Of a stretch of 5,697 nucleotides of DNA, positions 4,810-5,697 are shown one piece after another. The stretch lies in contig JAJFHW010000005.1 in the NCBI GenBank assembly GCA_021775385.1, positions 1-5,697 of the forward strand, read 5' to 3'. This stretch comes from Hyphomicrobiales bacterium. GTDB lineage: Bacteria; Pseudomonadota; Alphaproteobacteria; Rhizobiales; HXMU1428-3. Every line of letters starts with the position of its first letter. Within the stretch, counting starts at the first letter, position 1. The notes under the pieces were generated by a model. It made no database searches and was not told the origin of the DNA. It was given only the letters and a program-made list of their open reading frames with translations. A program made the position numbers and the translations under genes.

Positions 4810-5562
4810 ATGATTGAGCAAGCATTACAAACAGTCAAACAACCAGGGATACCAGTTTCTAAAACTGCTCCTGACAGAAAAGACAGTATGAGCGCTTATG
4901 AAAAGGTGAAGTCTAAGCGACCTCAATCTCAATCAGCAGAAACCGAACAAGGCCCAAAATTCACAATAGATCGTCAGTTCTCTAGCAGTTCTAAAGTTTT
5001 GGCAAAAAGCCTCGGCCGGTTCAGTAAAGTTTTAAACTACCTCGAAACAACAGTTCCTTCAAAACCAGCTGAAGAAACAACCTTGTTCGCAGGCTTAAAA
5101 ATTAATAAGAAAACCATAAACCCAACAAATAGTGAGCCAGTAAATAAAAGCCAGCCACCAGATAGCTCACAAGATAAAACCGGTGACACAAAAACTTATG
5201 GTGAGCAACTTGAACTGGATCTGTTTCCTGAAGAAAAGAAATTAGATAGTACCAAAAACAATAAACCTCCTGTGGAGATCAAAAAGTTTGATAAACCACC
5301 CCAAAAATCACTGGATATAGAGCAAGTACCATCAATTGACATAGGACATAACCCAAGCGATTTTAAAATACATAACATCATCACAGATGAAATAATAAAG
5401 GCCATATCACAAGGTGAACCGTCTATAAAAGTAAAAGACGTTAGTGAACATCTTGCTAGCAAATTAGCAAATGAAGTAAGAAAACAATTAGCAAATTTAC
5501 CCCATGCCATAGCCACAAATGAGGATACAGCCCCTGTATCAGTTTTTGATAAGGAGATATAA
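4810..5562 (+). CDS. Unrecognised 250-residue, largely disordered hydrophilic protein
   Basis: I do not recognise a family. ATG 4810 has GGAA (4799-4802) 7 nt upstream, and an in-frame TAA at 4795 bounds the frame. There is no signal peptide and no membrane segment, so the protein is probably cytoplasmic. Residues 1-50 are polar and probably disordered. Residues 51-80 (RQFSSSSKVLAKSLGRFSKVL) look helical. Residues 85-180 are rich in Pro, Lys, Ser, Asn and Asp, and probably disordered. Residues 185-232 look like a folded helical segment (IITDEIIKAIS, then HLASKLANEVRKQLANL). A lone conserved-looking motif, QLELDLF (133-139), sits in the disordered part and resembles beta sliding-clamp-binding peptides of the QLxLxL type. 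Codon use matches its neighbours. It is divergent from the cyclase operon. Coding status rests on length, ribosome binding site and plausible composition. Confidence 0.75.
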   Translation: MIEQALQTVKQPGIPVSKTAPDRKDSMSAYEKVKSKRPQSQSAETEQGPKFTIDRQFSSSSKVLAKSLGRFSKVLNYLETTVPSKPAEETTLFAGLKINKKTINPTNSEPVNKSQPPDSSQDKTGDTKTYGEQLELDLFPEEKKLDSTKNNKPPVEIKKFDKPPQKSLDIEQVPSIDIGHNPSDFKIHNIITDEIIKAISQGEPSIKVKDVSEHLASKLANEVRKQLANLPHAIATNEDTAPVSVFDKEI

Positions 5563-5697
5563 TTAAGAAGAACTACTAAGCAAAATGCTTAAGGTTCCAT
5601 TGTTTTCCACCTGATCTCGTCATGAAGCAAAAAAGCAAAAATAATGATCACCTAAATAAACTCATGGCGAGGATTTTTTAAATTAGTCCTGAACAAA

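Noticed and set aside
5196..5516. 106-codon - strand ORF inside the 250-residue gene
   Set aside because: It is a shadow of the + strand gene; Ser-runs reflect the complement of Glu/Lys codons, and no ribosome binding site or signal was seen.
5551..5561. Strong Shine-Dalgarno-like AAGGAGATATA at the end of the 250-residue gene, suggesting a downstream start
   Set aside because: No ATG, GTG or TTG lies at a usable distance; the sequence simply encodes the last codons (Lys-Glu-Ile-stop).
5622..5681. 19-codon ORF starting MKQKSKNNDH near the right edge
   Set aside because: No ribosome binding site, strongly polar low-complexity content, and too short to support.

Overview
The window reads as chromosomal DNA of an AT-rich alphaproteobacterium (GC about 40% by eye), most likely a low-GC Hyphomicrobiales (Rhizobiales) relative. 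The evidence is the rhizobial-type Aas acyl-ACP synthetase sequence at the left end and a Crp-type regulator directly followed by a membrane-bound class III adenylate cyclase. No tRNA, rRNA, CRISPR array, transposase or integrase is visible.

Layout from left to right. (1) Bases 1-1491, +: the C-terminal part of aas, cut by the window edge, followed by a strong terminator. (2) Bases about 1600-2017, +: a perfect CRP-like operator, a short 5' hairpin, and a 96-residue secreted protein that is extremely His/Arg/Tyr-rich and has no acidic residue; a hairpin terminator follows. (3) Bases 2100-2441, +: a cluster of CRP-like half-sites, then two tandem tiny ORFs of 27 and 26 codons. Both have good ribosome binding sites and a single hydrophobic helix. 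(4) Bases 2460-4379, -: a two-gene operon with a Crp/Fnr-family regulator first and a six-TM adenylate cyclase second, separated by 3 bp. A perfect 16-bp palindrome lies just upstream of the regulator. (5) Bases 4380-4809: a 430-bp AT-rich divergent intergenic region with several inverted repeats and an 11-codon upstream ORF. (6) Bases 4810-5562, +: a 250-residue unrecognised, largely disordered protein. (7) Bases 5563-5697: no gene that I can support, only a weak 6-bp hairpin at 5577-5591.

The most coherent reading is a local cAMP circuit. The cyclase keeps every catalytic residue and the adenine-selecting Lys/Asp pair. The regulator keeps the main cyclic-nucleotide phosphate-binding motif and the three DNA-contacting residues that read TGTGA in E. 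coli CRP. Two CRP-like elements lie within about 2.8 kb, upstream of the His-rich secreted protein and of the two tiny membrane peptides, at spacings that suit class II activation. The regulation is inferred from sequence and has not been demonstrated.
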